The notes under the pieces were generated by a model. That model ran no database searches and had not been told where the DNA came from. It worked only from the letters and a program-made list of their open reading frames with translations. From Rehmannia glutinosa (lineage: Eukaryota > Streptophyta > Magnoliopsida > Lamiales > Orobanchaceae), in assembly GCA_016081115.2 (NCBI GenBank), contig CM071926.1:14149971-14213970 (forward strand): a DNA stretch of 64,000 bases, given 5' to 3'. This document shows positions 22,616 to 33,615 of this stretch, piece by piece (the stretch's first letter is position 1; the number at the start of each line of letters is the position of its first letter). The position numbers were made by a program, and so were the translations under genes.

Positions 22616-24201
22616 TTACCCTACTACGTGTTTCCTTGACTCCATCGAGAACTGGAGAAACTTTGGAATCAATACTTTGCAAGGATTTATTCTGAGCTCT
22701 GGCATTATTGGTGTGCCAACAATAACTTTATCACCTTGAGAAAGTGGTTTTAGTTGCCTAGAAGGTTCAACCAAAGTTTGTTGGACATAAGATCTTGAAG
22801 ACATTTTGGAACTGGGTTGTTCTTGTCTTTCAAGATGCGGGAAGTCAGTATCATAACTTTGAAATATAAAAATTGCCTGAAAAGCCAGTGGAGTTGGTAA
22901 TGGTGGAAAAGCTTCCTTTTTACACAAATATCCTTCCTTTCAAAGGATCTTCAACTCTTTGTTGCAACAACAAGAGATGGAGCACTCGGAGCTGGTGGTT
23001 TTGGAGATCTTCGAGAATAGACCTTCTTTAGTTTGCATTTCGTTGGAGGTACTTCATATTCATCTTCATCTTCATCTTCATTATCAGAATCAATTCTTAT
23101 TCTACCGGAACATTTTAGATCGCACATCATAAGATCAATATCCCAAATGAAATGTCCAGTGATTTTATCAGTATAGACATGACTTCCATCTGGTGTGAAA
23201 GATGAAATAGGAATTTTTTTCATCTTTTGGCCATACTGCAGGAGTCATCATAAGTTAGAACCTGAGAAGATCCAGATGCACTGTCAGTTTTGTGAACTCT
23301 TTTAATCCTTCCATCAGATAGCCTCTGGAGCTCAAAGTCAGTCGACTTTATTATTTCTGATGGTTGATGCATAGATTCGTAATTAGTGATCCATTCCATG
23401 GGAACTAGTTGTTTTCTCCCAATTTGTCTCGGAATTTGCACTATGGTAGGGACATCAGATCCTGTTTCAGCAAGAACCATAAACGCATCCTTTATACCTT
23501 GATTTTTCAAATCAAGCCCATGAATTTGGAGTCTGTAAATGATCTGGTGATGAAGTGTCACCATGATCGAATCCTAGATTTGTTTCGCTCCTAAAATTTG
23601 AATTTGGACTATAATCACTGAGGCAAGAGAAACATCTTGCCAAGATAAGGCAAAATGTGGGAAGAATGTAATCACCATACTTCCAGCATTTAGTGTAGTA
23701 AGAACTGTCATGATGACTGCATGTTCATACTTTAGGTTTCTCGTATCAAGAAGAGCAATTCTGGCAGTAACTAGTAATCCTTTCCTAGTTCCTACCATAG
23801 TATGATAGGATAAGTCTGATTGCTCCAAGATGGATGTGCGAATACCCCTCTGATCTCGACATACTTATATACTCAGGAGGTATTGTCAAAGTGATGTATT
23901 GTTCTTGTATAGTTGCTGGAAGACCACAATGATCCATTTTTGAAGATTGTACAAACTTTTTCATCGGAGGATTCTTACCATAAATAAGGGATCAGATTCC
24001 CTTAGTAAGACTCCCATGCTTTTGGTAGATATTATATGGACTTATTAACAGAGGGACTACTTTTTCTATAATAGCATCATCTAGAATAGTAGAATATTCA
24101 ACAAGACTATCTATTTTACTAGAAAATCTAGGAAGTGCTAAAGAAGAAGACTGTTTAAGTATTTGACTGGAGATTTGAGAACTTGGATTTAGAATTTCCA
24201 T
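22616..24201 (-). pseudogene. Movement-protein-like and linker part of pararetrovirus copy B
   Basis: The 30K movement-protein-like core is at 23828-23574 (YHTMVGTRKGLLVTARIALL, GSMVITFFPHFALSWQD). It is followed by HHQIIYRLQIHGLDL and by IVQIPRQIGRKQLVPMEWIT at 23564-23220. The segment 23223-22951 contains an Asp/Glu run (DNEDEDEDEYE). The segment 22927-22616 is Ser/Pro-rich. The same blocks occur in copy A at 3904-5348. The frames differ between blocks, so the product cannot be made whole. Confidence 0.7.
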
Positions 24202-24290
24202 GAATAAGAAAATTTCCTATTCTCGTCGTGTAGATTAGCAGAAATATTCATCAATATGCTCCTCCAGAAAAGAAAAATCAAGCACATTTT

Positions 24291-24303
24291 GGCTCTGATA
24301 CCA
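24291..24303 (-). promoter_or_regulatory. tRNA-Met primer-binding site, copy B
   Basis: Read on the minus strand, TGGTATCAGAGCC is an exact match to the initiator tRNA-Met primer site used by caulimovirids and many LTR elements. It marks the start of copy B. Confidence 0.8.
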
Positions 24304-24397
24304 AGGGTGGCTGGGAGCCCCACAAATACATACTATATTTGAAACACATGATGAACTACCATAAGAAGTAGGAAATCCCATGTTATCATAAATTAAA

Positions 24398-24683
24398 GGG
24401 GTAATTACAAAAAGAAAATGAAGTTGATGCTAATTACAAAATAATCCAGAAATTTTTGAAAATTACAAAAAACTCTTTGACATTTGATTGCGTATTTTAT
24501 TTTTCCTTTCATAAGCAAAAAAATATTTCAAAAACACCCATGATATTTTTAGAATATTACATTTAACCCCTTAAATTTAAGATATAATTAATAAATTAAA
24601 CTTGAAGGATTTTTTTAATTATGAAACATCTTTGGGTCTTTTGTAATTAGCCTGTACCTAGGGGGTCTTTTGTAATTATCCCT
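24398..24683. mobile_element. GGRTAATTAC foldback element, copy 1
   Basis: The ends are inverted, GGGGTAATTACAAAA on the left and TTTTGTAATTATCCCT on the right, and the direct repeat AAATTAAA flanks them on both sides (24390-24397 and 24684-24691). The 8-bp duplication points to cut-and-paste insertion of a short non-autonomous DNA element. Six related copies lie within the next 12.5 kb. Confidence 0.7.
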
Positions 24684-24691
24684 AAATTAAA

Positions 24692-25140
24692 AACAAAAAG
24701 AAAAAAGATTGTTGAATGCGGGTCTGGAACATAATGGTCGGACCCGAGCTAGTGCTGTCAAGTGTCGTCTGGTGGGCTAGGTAGGCTCCAATGGAGCAGT
24801 ACTAGTACAGATTGGGCCATCAAGAATTAGTTTTGTTAAGTTAATAGTATCCAGTCTTTTAATAAGGCTGTTGCATTGGTCACATAAATGGGCCCGTTAT
24901 AAAGATTTACAAGTTGGGTGAAGTGGGTGGGAGGCTTTCTTAATCAATAGAATGAAGTTCGTTTCTTTTTTTGTTTCTTTTCATAAAATTTTGTTCAGAG
25001 GATAAAGCAAAGGGCACTTGGAATTTTGGAGAACAAATGTGGTGTTACTTCTGTTATAACTATCATATCTTTATTGAAAGATGTTCAAAAAGTATGTACA
25101 TGAAAACTGTCACGCCCCGACTAATTTGATGATAAATATA
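24692..25140. other. AT-rich spacer, nothing recognised
   Basis: I see no coding region, RNA gene or bounded repeat here. A TGTCACGCCCC-like string occurs just before copy 2 of the foldback family (near 25110) but has no LTR structure around it. Confidence 0.5.
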
Positions 25141-25591
25141 AGGGATAATTAAGAAAAAACCCTGAGGTTTGGGTAATTGCCAAAAAAAAAAAAGACAGTT
25201 TCAAAATTACAAAAACCTCTTTGAGGTTTGATTCCGTCTCACATTTTTACTCCAATTGTTAATTGAACTTACGAAATTTGAATATTTTATAATTATATAC
25301 TCAATTTTTCAAAATATTACAAATAGTCCAGAGTTTCCATTTTACAGTTACAATCCTTAACTTTTCTAAATATACAAATATGAAATAAAAAGTTAGGACT
25401 ATTTGTAACATTTAGACAAATTGAGGGATGAAATTGTAAAATATATAATGACGTTGGCAAATTCTAGCTCGACTAACTGTTGGGGCAAAATGTAAGATAA
25501 AATTAAACCTTGGGGGGTTTCTGTGATTTTGAATTTCTCTGTTTTTTTTTTAATTACCCCATACCTCTTTTTTTTTCTTATAATTATCCCT
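25141..25591. repeat. GGRTAATTAC foldback element, copy 2
   Basis: The left end is AGGGATAATTAAGAAAAAAC followed by CCTGAGGTTTGGGTAATTGCC. The right end is TAATTACCCCATACCTC ... ATAATTATCCCT. The flanks (TAAATATA and ATATATAA) resemble each other but do not form a perfect duplication. Confidence 0.65.
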
Positions 25592-25899
25592 ATATATAAT
25601 TTTAAAATATGAAACAATTAATAATATGGTAAGTTGGTAACTGATATGTGTAATAAATCCTTCGCGACTTAATCTAGAGCCTCATGTGACATATCCGCTC
25701 CTTCAAAGGCAAAAATAGACAAAACAATTATTTGGCGGGAAATGAAGGAAGGTAGTGGAGAAATACCCCACAAATAATCTTTTATCTCATAATTAGGCCC
25801 CTGGTTTGAATGAAAATATATAATCATGCAGGCGCCTCAAGAATATGTGTAGTTATAAGTTGGATAGATCATATCAAGAATTAATTTTTTTTTGGCTAA
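25592..25899. other. AT-rich spacer, nothing recognised
   Basis: No gene or bounded repeat was found. Confidence 0.5.
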
Positions 25900-26095
25900 C
25901 GAGGGAACTTATAACCATTACTTTTCTGGTGCGCACTAAACAAAAACTCGGGTTTAACACAATATATAGTCTGCAAATCACACCACTCGAGTGCCCAGTG
26001 CGACAGGCTCGACCAAGTGGTGTAGATGTGGGAATTTCGACTCGAGACATTTGGCTTCAAGAATTCACCCTACTCCAGTAGGCCGCTCCATGAAG
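25900..26095 (-). mobile_element. SINE-like tRNA-derived unit, candidate
   Basis: On the minus strand, CGGCCTACTGGAGTAGG (A-box-like) is followed about 35 bases later by GTCTCGAGTCGAAATTCC, a decayed B box. A conserved-looking body follows (CACCACTTGGTCGAGCC). This is the layout of a plant tRNA-derived SINE. No poly-A tail or target duplication was found, so the boundaries are approximate. Confidence 0.4.
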
Positions 26096-26515
26096 GGCAA
26101 AAATATTATTTCATTTTGCCCGCTTACTATCTTTAATTAAGAGAGTTGTACGCACCCCTCATTTTGTTGCATCATTTAATTAGCTTTATGTGAGATTTAG
26201 CCTATATTCTTTTGAGGAGCTATTCACTTTTATATATATAGAAACTTCTAATATATTATAAATGGAGAATTATAAATACTATTTGTTATATTTAACTTAA
26301 TTATTAAAAAGGGCATCAAATTATCCTTAAAAATTACAAATACCCCGTTGATATTTGTTTCAATAAAGAGAACTGATAATATTAATCAATATATCCTACT
26401 AAAAGGATAAAAAGAATTATAAATTAAATACTACATATAAAAAGTTAATTATGATAAAATTTTGGAATGTAGTCGTCAAAGAAGGGGGCAAGTGAAATTA
26501 TACATCAAGTGAATA

Positions 26516-26610
26516 TCACACGTGTATGCTGATGATATCATTTTATATACAGAAAATAACATTCAATTGTTAAAACATTATAAATATTATAGAAAATATA
26601 TAGGAGTATG
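26516..26610 (+). pseudogene. Fragment of a LINE-type reverse transcriptase, candidate
   Basis: The translation HVYADDIILYTENNIQLLKH contains YADD (codons 26525-26536) in a hydrophobic context, followed by a polar helix. This is the catalytic box of non-LTR reverse transcriptases. Only about 30 codons can be read and the surrounding sequence gives no other support. Confidence 0.35.
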
Positions 26611-27217
26611 AAAAAAAGAGGCATAGGATTCTCATAAACACTCTTTTAAGAGAGCGTGGCTTTGCAGAAAAGGTAGAGGAGAAAGCGAGATGAAGTGAAA
26701 ATCCATGCACCTTATGACTTCAAAAAGCTAGTTCTTATGTCACAAAAGATGGGTATACACACCAAGCTAGGAATCCCAAGCACATAAATCTCACATAAAG
26801 CTAAAATTAGGATTGCACAAAATTGAAAAATTAAGCCCCATTTAAGTTCCCCCACGTGGGGTCTTTTCTTTACTATTTACTTTGTGTCTTTAAGGTGGGA
26901 TTAGGTTGTTTTTATTTTACAACGATGCATTCATATTCAAGATATAAAGCCAAAAAAAAAAAAAAAAAATGGTGCGTGCATATTTTCAAGATGAGTCAAA
27001 AAAGGCTGAAAATGTTATATGGCATGTAGATGTATATACGAATCATTTGATATTGTTTTGCACGTGTATATATTAATCCTGTGTGGAGTATTCATATTTT
27101 CAAATTACATGATATAATTTCTTATTATTTTTATGTTTTTAGGAAGTTTTAGTAGCTTCAACTTTAAATTTTTTTCTAATTTTTTAAAAATATAAAACGG
27201 GTCTATAAATTTGAATT
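26611..27217. other. Spacer, nothing recognised
   Basis: The sequence is AT-rich with a poly-A run near 26951-26969. No gene was found. Confidence 0.5.
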
Positions 27218-27332
27218 CTTTTTTTTTCTTTCTGAGTACAAATCTTGAGAGATGAGGAAGTTAAATAGAAATTGAACCCAGATACATGTCTGAGTTTTAC
27301 AAATACCCTCCATTAGGCTATCAAGCGATTCC
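27218..27332 (-). mobile_element. tRNA-derived SINE, short
   Basis: Read on the minus strand the unit has an A box (TAGCCTAATGGA, 27322-27311), a B box (GGGTTCAATTTC, 27279-27268) and a pyrimidine/AG-rich tail ending in poly-A (27230-27219). The A-to-B spacing fits a tRNA-derived RNA polymerase III promoter. No flanking duplication is clear. It is about 115 bp, shorter than most plant SINEs, so it may be a truncated copy. Confidence 0.55.
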
Positions 27333-28301
27333 CGTCAAGTCTGAAATATTCTTAATAAACGGATATGTATTGAAATTTGTGTGTCTAATTAATTTGCCAC
27401 TATAATGTTGCCTAGGTTCTAAATTTTGTTTCTAAATTGATGCCATTGTGCATATAAACATTATTACCAGAACAAAAAGTGTAATTGTACTCTTGTCTAT
27501 TGTTAAATTAAAAGCTACCCACAAACTTTATTAATTTGTAGGGCAAAATTCGCTTCACTTTCTTTCATCTTCATCATTATTTTTCCCAATCTTTCCGTAA
27601 GGTCCATCTTAATTTAGTGTAAAAGAGAGGAGCGTAACTATATAGGATTTTTTTCATGGGTCCCTTTTTTTGGGATGAAAAGCGTTATGGCACTTTTGTG
27701 ATTGGAAGTTATTGACAATGTAATGCACAAACAACAAAGAACTTAAACTCGCACTTACTAGAAATTTAAAGCAACATTGCTTTGTCTTTCCTTTCCGAAA
27801 GTGTGTTTAATTTGCTTAATTAACTTGTCCCGATCAGGCAAATTTTCGTTTGACGAGCCTACTGCCACACAAGTGATATCAGCCCGGATCTTCTATTCCA
27901 TACTATGTTTTGGAATTTTCAATACATTAAGTTAATGTCATGTATATATATAATAATCAAGACATAGTCTTATACACGTAACATTGATTCGGTGAATTGA
28001 AACACGAAATAAAACACGGTATAAAATAGGGAGATCCCAAATAAAATAATATACCCCCTCATTTTTTTATGTAATTTGATTAAATTATAAAATCCTGATT
28101 AAATTATAAAATCCTAGATTAAAATTGAAAAGTAGAAGTCTTCTATGTATTTATGCGATCACCCTCCTCGTGTCACATTAATTTTAATTATACATGATTT
28201 TATATAGCACAAAATATTTTTTTAAAAATAATACATTATTTCAGAATGTTACGTAATTAATCAAAGAGATGTCCGAAATGTATAATAACAAAATTTTATG
28301 T
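27333..28301. other. AT-rich spacer, nothing recognised
   Basis: No coding region or structured RNA was recognised. The direct repeat TTAAATTATAAAATCCT near 28082-28118 is a short local duplication. Confidence 0.5.
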
Positions 28302-28400
28302 GTAACCACCAGCCATTTGGCCTAGTGGTATCACTCCTCCAATATGTGGGAGGTCGGTGGTTCAATCCCCAATGAAGTGTGTGTGCTTAAAAAAAAAAAA
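28302..28400 (+). mobile_element. tRNA-derived SINE, short
   Basis: An A box (TGGCCTAGTGG, 28318-28328) and a B box (GGTTCAATCCC, 28359-28369) are followed by a GTGTGTGTGC stretch and poly-A (28389-28400). TTATGT occurs on both sides (28296-28301 and 28401-28406), a possible target duplication. The unit has no CCA-ready acceptor stem or anticodon arm, so it is not a tRNA gene. Confidence 0.55.
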
Positions 28401-28406
28401 TTATGT

Positions 28407-29271
28407 TTAATATCAATGCTGTCACTATTTTATTGAGTCCATTTAGTGACCAAAAATCTTGTTTTGTCACAAAAATATTTTTTCATAAATATTGTTGTAA
28501 ATTAATATCATCATTTGCAGTATTTGTTTTCATTAAATTATGTAATTCTGTTAATTTCGAAGTTAATATGTTCGCAATTCGTGCTACAATAGATATATAG
28601 GAGCTCTCATATGCAATTTTGTCTTTTCAATTGACTTTTAATTATTTCTGTATAGTGATAGGTTGACAGGTTTTGAGACAATTGATTTTAATTCTGGTGT
28701 GGTGATTACCCTTAATTTCAAAATTCTAAAGCTAAACTTTGTATTTGAGAAACAAATAAAAGTTGAAACTTTTCCAATCTATTCTTCTTTTCTAGCTTTT
28801 GTATTTGTTATCTACGTACTTTCACTTCCTTTTTACATTTCTTTTGGTCTCTTTTCTTAGCTCACTTTCTCCCTTTCAAATTATAAGATCAAAAAAATAT
28901 GACTGGATTCTATGAACAACATATATACACATAGTGAAAACACAACACACTAGCTAATACAGAATATATCATAAAGTCATATATTTTTCTTAAAAAGGGT
29001 AATTTATTTCTAAAACTATATTAATGAAGAAAATCCAAGCTCAAGATGACGCCTAGAGTCAATTACATTTGTCTTCCCTTTCATAATTATCCAGGAATTT
29101 TTTTATATGTTTTTTTTTTATTATGATTAGTAGGAAAATTAGTACTTGCATAATTCAGAATAAAAGGATTACCTAGAGCCCAACATACCCAAGCACTCCA
29201 AGCTCCTAATCACATTGAAAGTAAGTATTATCATAGCCTCATTAAAAATTTATAGTTGAATTAATGATAAT
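28407..29271. other. AT-rich spacer, nothing recognised
   Basis: Two open frames of about 65 codons (28403-28600 and 28663-28860) are rich in Phe, Ile and Leu, as expected from AT-rich non-coding DNA, and have no motif. Confidence 0.5.
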
Positions 29272-29518
29272 TAGAGTTGTCAATTTTGGCTCATCCCGGT
29301 AAAAAGACTGGCAATTTGAGCTATATATTTAGAGGCCCGAAATAAGTCGTGATTTTTGGCCCGGCACATTAGGCCCGCAAAATTGGGCCGACCGGGTTGA
29401 CCCAATTTTTTAGTGTATCTTCGTGGGTTGGGTAATGTTCGGCCTCAAAAATAAAGACCCGATCATTGTTTGGCCCGTCCCGACCTGATTTTTGTCCCCC
29501 GTCCGTTCGACACCTCTA
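29272..29518. mobile_element. hAT-like non-autonomous element 1
   Basis: The terminal inverted repeats are TAGAGTTGTCAATTTT and, read backwards, TAGAGGTGTCGAAC. A perfect 8-bp duplication ATGATAAT flanks the unit (29264-29271 and 29519-29526). The interior is rich in GGCCCG/GACCCG motifs. An 8-bp duplication together with a TAG.G-type terminus is typical of hAT elements. It does not encode a transposase. Confidence 0.82.
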
Positions 29519-29526
29519 ATGATAAT

Positions 29527-29933
29527 TAACAATCTCTTAATCCTTAATGAATACCACACAAAAGGCCCACGTGTTCTAATTCCAAAATTAGGGACACTTG
29601 GCATATTTCTATTTGTGGAACGTACGCGCTAATTGACATGATGATCTATTGAATTTTACATAAAGAAGGAAATTAATTAGAGCAATATATATTAAGCCTC
29701 CACCTCACACCATTTATGGATCAATCTCCTTGGGAACTTGGGCCTCACCAAGCTCCACTCTCACACTAACCTTTCTTGGACACAATCATCATGTTGCACC
29801 TTATATATGTTTATCATGCATGTACAACTTTCAAGTAGGCAATTGAAATTATATATATGGCATATTTCATGGTTAGGGTAATTTGCTATATATGATCCTT
29901 TCATCTAATTGTATTGAATCAAGAAAATATATA
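29527..29933. other. Spacer, nothing recognised
   Basis: The sequence is AT-rich and holds no gene or bounded repeat. Confidence 0.5.
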
Positions 29934-30390
29934 TCATACATACTAAAAGAAAATACAAAGTTGACACGTGTAATCACCTCATTAACCTTTGACATTTGTC
30001 AACTTTTCATCCTTCCAATTCCACATGGCGGTTTCACATTTATCTTCGTGACAATCCTATGTACAAAAAAGATAACAAATTTAAAAGATAACAAATTTAA
30101 TCAAGATTCTAAAAGATAAAATATAATTCCAAAAAATAAAGGATTTACTCACAATTAGTTTGAAAAAATTGATATCGATCAAATCTATCTAAAGATATTT
30201 TTTGAGAAATACTCTATTAGTTAATAATATATATTTTTAAATTTAAAAGATAACAAATTTAAGAGATAACAAATATTCAAAAAATCAAGAATTCTATATA
30301 CACTATTTTTAATATAGTTATCTTTTAAGTTTGTGATACTAAAATTTTATCTTTGGATAAATCCCGTGTAACACACGGGTGTTATTCTAG
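29934..30390 (+). mobile_element. Short non-autonomous Helitron
   Basis: The 5' end reads A|TCATACATACTAAAAG and the 3' end reads GTTATTCTAG|T, so the unit begins TC, ends CTAG and sits between A and T as Helitrons do. Seven bases before the CTAG is the hairpin CCCGTGTAACACACGGG (30363-30379), with a perfect 7-bp stem. There is no coding capacity. A related sequence lies at 60888-61190. Confidence 0.75.
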
Positions 30391-30456
30391 TCATATATAT
30401 AATGCAAAAACGGAGAATGAAATATTAAGGTTTCTTAGGTTGGCTAATGAAAAATA

Positions 30457-30688
30457 GGGATAATTACGAAAACCACCCCCGAGATTCAACTTGATTATAA
30501 ATAATTCCAGTTATCTTTCAAATTACAAATAACCAATTGAGATTTATATATATCTAACAAATATGTACACCCTCTCGAGAATGTATTAAGGGGGCAATAT
30601 GTAAAAAAAAACTAACATCAAGAGAGTATTTGTAATTTTGAAAGATAATCAAAGTTAAACCTCGGGGTAGTTTTTGTAATTAACACTA
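30457..30688. repeat. GGRTAATTAC foldback element, copy 3
   Basis: The left end is AGGGATAATTACGAAAACC and the right end is GTTTTTGTAATTAACACT, in inverted orientation. It is shorter and more decayed than copies 1 and 2. Confidence 0.5.
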
Positions 30689-31928
30689 AAAATTATCACC
30701 ATGGAAGAAAATATTGGAGAAATGGACTATGCTTATGAAAGATAATTAAGCTACAAGATAGATGTTCATTAAGATATATACGTGGGGAAGCTCAATAGGA
30801 GCCCATCTAGGCCAATAGCATTGATTTATTCCCCATAATATAGCTAAGTATTGAATCAAAATGATAGCATATATCTTCTACTTTAATGGATGCCCTACCA
30901 TCTTTGAAGCTCAAATGATTCTAATGCAATCTCTTGCTTTTCTTATTGTTAGCCATTTTGAGAGGCTCCTCCAAAAATGATTATAATTCTCATATATCAA
31001 ATCAATATTCAGCTTCATGATGAATTTCCAAGCTCCTATCTTTTTCATAGTCGATGAGCACAAAATCGTAAAATTAGGGTACCCCATATATCATTAAAAA
31101 GACCATGCAAGTACAAGGGCTCATCTTTTGTGTTTCTTACATTTTTTACACCGATCATGAAAATAAGCTAGTAAAACTATAAAGAAGTGCATTCAAATTC
31201 ATCATTAGGGCATTTGGCTCCGCTATAATGAGTATTTTTGAACAAAATTTTGGGCATCTTGGACCATCACAAAATTAACATCCAATGATCTTGTTAAGTA
31301 ATAGTACTTGGAAATCTTTGACATATGACTAATAAATGTGTTAATTACACGATAAATCTAGAGATTGGGAAAATGACAAATTTCATTTAAGACATAATTA
31401 TGAAAAGAAAGCTAATGGGAACATAGTGTAAATTGTAATATATGTTGTGGATTTTTCTTGTAAGAAAAAAAATGGCTTTTATTATATTTTTTAAAATTTG
31501 AAATGTTGAAGAAATGAGGGGGAGAAAATAGCAAGCTTTTGCATAGGGTTCCATTGAAATATATAGTTAGTCCTTTGTATATTTACAGTATTTAAATTTG
31601 AAGGCTGTCTTTGTGGGACAAACCACCACCGACCTTTCACTCTTGTAGTTCCGCCACTAAATCTTACACAATTCCCTTTTCATGTGCTTGCTCAGATTCC
31701 CTCTTTCAAAAGCATAGCATGTTTTTACATCTTAACTCATATACATGATCAATTTAATTACTTACTAATATATAGTTTTGAACTTAGTTTTTTTCAAATG
31801 AAAAACAGAGTTTAAAACTTTGGGCATTTCATTGGATTTACATACCTTAACATTCGATTCTAGATATTGATCGCTATGAGAAAAGAGAATTTACATTATA
31901 TCAAGTTATCAACTATTTCATAATGAAT
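30689..31928. other. AT-rich spacer, nothing recognised
   Basis: The 1.2 kb contains no recognisable gene, RNA gene or bounded repeat. Confidence 0.5.
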
Positions 31929-32158
31929 AGGGATAATTACCAAACCCCTAGAGGTTTGGGCTTTATAAAATAAATTTAAAGGGTAACTATAATATTTCTA
32001 TAAAAGTTTGAAATGTGTTAATTTGCATAGGAATAGAGAAAATGTAAAATGAAATCAAACCCGATTATTGGATTTTGTAATTTTCAAAAACCTCTAAATT
32101 TTATTGTAATTAGCTTTGAATCTCGGATTTTTTTATTTTTATATTTTTGTAATTTTCC
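31929..32158. repeat. GGRTAATTAC foldback element, copy 4
   Basis: The left end is AGGGATAATTACCAAACCCC then TAGAGGTTTGGG. The right end is probably TTTTTGTAATTTTCCT. The boundary on the right is uncertain. Confidence 0.5.
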
Positions 32159-33001
32159 TAATGAACATATACTAATGTCTGTTGAATGTAAAAACACGGA
32201 AATAGAATTCCATATATAGGATGAACAACAATGATTAATAGTACTTATGGAGGGTTCTTTCTCTTTTTTCATTTTTCTTTTTTTCTTTAGTTGCTTGATT
32301 AATTGTATCAAAACAATGGCTCATCAATTTGGCGGGATTTATCGCTCTCAAGAAATAAATTAAAGGATTGAGATGGCCATAAATATATTGCAGTTCTTTT
32401 GGCACATAGCCATAGCCATGGCTCCCACCATTTCATCAATGGACTTCAAAAGACAAAAAGATGGACAAGACAAGTTATATAAGCAGCCCTTTCCTTTTCA
32501 GTCCACATGGACAAGGCATCCATTTTCGGCCGATGTGGAATTGCACGGCATTTTCTATTCTAACTATTGTGTTCCAAATATCATCCTTAGACGCACTGGC
32601 AGTCGCAGAGCTGGGGCCAACCTAGGCCCCGGTCCCCCTTTGTAATTTTTTTTTACTATGTAAATTTTTTTGAAGATTTTTTTAATTTAATATTAATATA
32701 TTTTTTCTTTTAGTTTTTATCCTGGCCTACCCCGATTCGTGACACCACCCCTGCTTTTTTTTTTTCCTGGCTACATCATTGCTTACACGTCAAGTGTATT
32801 GATGATGTGGGAACTGGCTTCTTATTCCATTTTTGTTGTTTTTACTTCATATTCCACTACTTTGATGATTGACACGAATTTCTAGATAAATGTGATGTTG
32901 ATTTTTAGATGTCTATGCACGTGTCCACCCATCCACCAAATTAAAGTGGAAAAATGAAATCTGATTTCATTCAACTGATATAATTCTTGAGTCATAAATT
33001 A
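32159..33001. other. Spacer with a possible decayed transposon piece
   Basis: The part from about 32590 to 32750 (GAGCTGGGGCCAACCTAGG ... CCTGGCCTACCCCGATTC) has G/C-rich ends around a T-rich core, as in short plant DNA transposons, but I see no clean inverted repeat or target duplication. The rest is unassigned. Confidence 0.35.
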
Positions 33002-33269
33002 TAGGAATGATTATAAAAATAACCGGAGGTTTGGGGTATTTACAAATATACCAAGAGAAATTTCAAAATTACAGAAATCGTGGCCCTAAGATTTGATTCT
33101 ATCTTAAATGTAAATGGAAGTAATTGTATTATTTCTATAAATGTGAAGAGATGTTTAAAGATAGTAAATTGTAAGGCGGAATAATCAACTCTCAATGAGT
33201 TTCGTAATTTTGAAACTTCTCTATATTTTTGTAAATACCCCAAAAACCTCAAGTTTTCTTAATCACCCT
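33002..33269. repeat. GGRTAATTAC foldback element, copy 5
   Basis: Left: TAGGAATGATTATAAAAATA then CCGGAGGTTTGGGGTATTTAC. Right: GTAAATACCCCAAAAACCTC then CTTAATCACCCTT. The ends are inverted repeats of each other over about 40 bp, with mismatches. Confidence 0.6.
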
Positions 33270-33338
33270 TCAATTATATATATGACAAATGCAACTAACA
33301 GTATGTATCTTGTGATAAATATGATGAAATAATAAGAA

Positions 33339-33615
33339 AGGGATAATTACATAAAAATCCCTCAAGTTCGGCTAAATGCATAAAAATAGAAGTTTTGAAA
33401 ATTACAAAAAAAAAATCTTTTAAGGTTTGAATCCGTCTAAAAAAATCTCCTGCATAAGCATATATCAAAATATCACCTGATATCATAGAAATATTATAAT
33501 TATCCACTTAAATTTAAGACATATTAAATTTGACGAGATTTTTTGTAATTTTAAAATATTTCTAGATTTTTTTCTAATTTGCCCAAACCTCGTTTTGCTT
33601 TTTTAAATTATCCCT
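33339..33615. repeat. GGRTAATTAC foldback element, copy 6
   Basis: Left: AGGGATAATTACATAAAAAT followed by CCCTCAAGTTCGG. Right: GCCCAAACCTCGTTTTGC followed by AAATTATCCCT. There is no coding capacity. It lies only 70 bp from copy 5. Confidence 0.6.

Larger units (their letters stand above)
19549..24303 (-). mobile_element. Endogenous caulimovirid-like pararetrovirus, copy B
   Basis: Read on the minus strand, copy B has the same order as copy A: primer site, movement-protein-like region, coat region with knuckle, protease-like region and reverse transcriptase, stopping near the RT connection/RNase H boundary. It has no large insert, so it shows the uninterrupted form of the family. Many stops and frameshifts remain. 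Its end at about 19549 faces the end of copy A, giving a tail-to-tail inverted repeat in which only about 120 bases of copy A are unpaired. Confidence 0.85.

Noticed and set aside
28318..28369. tRNA gene on + strand
   Set aside because: A and B boxes are present, but no cloverleaf arms or acceptor stem pair. The poly-A tail fits a SINE better.
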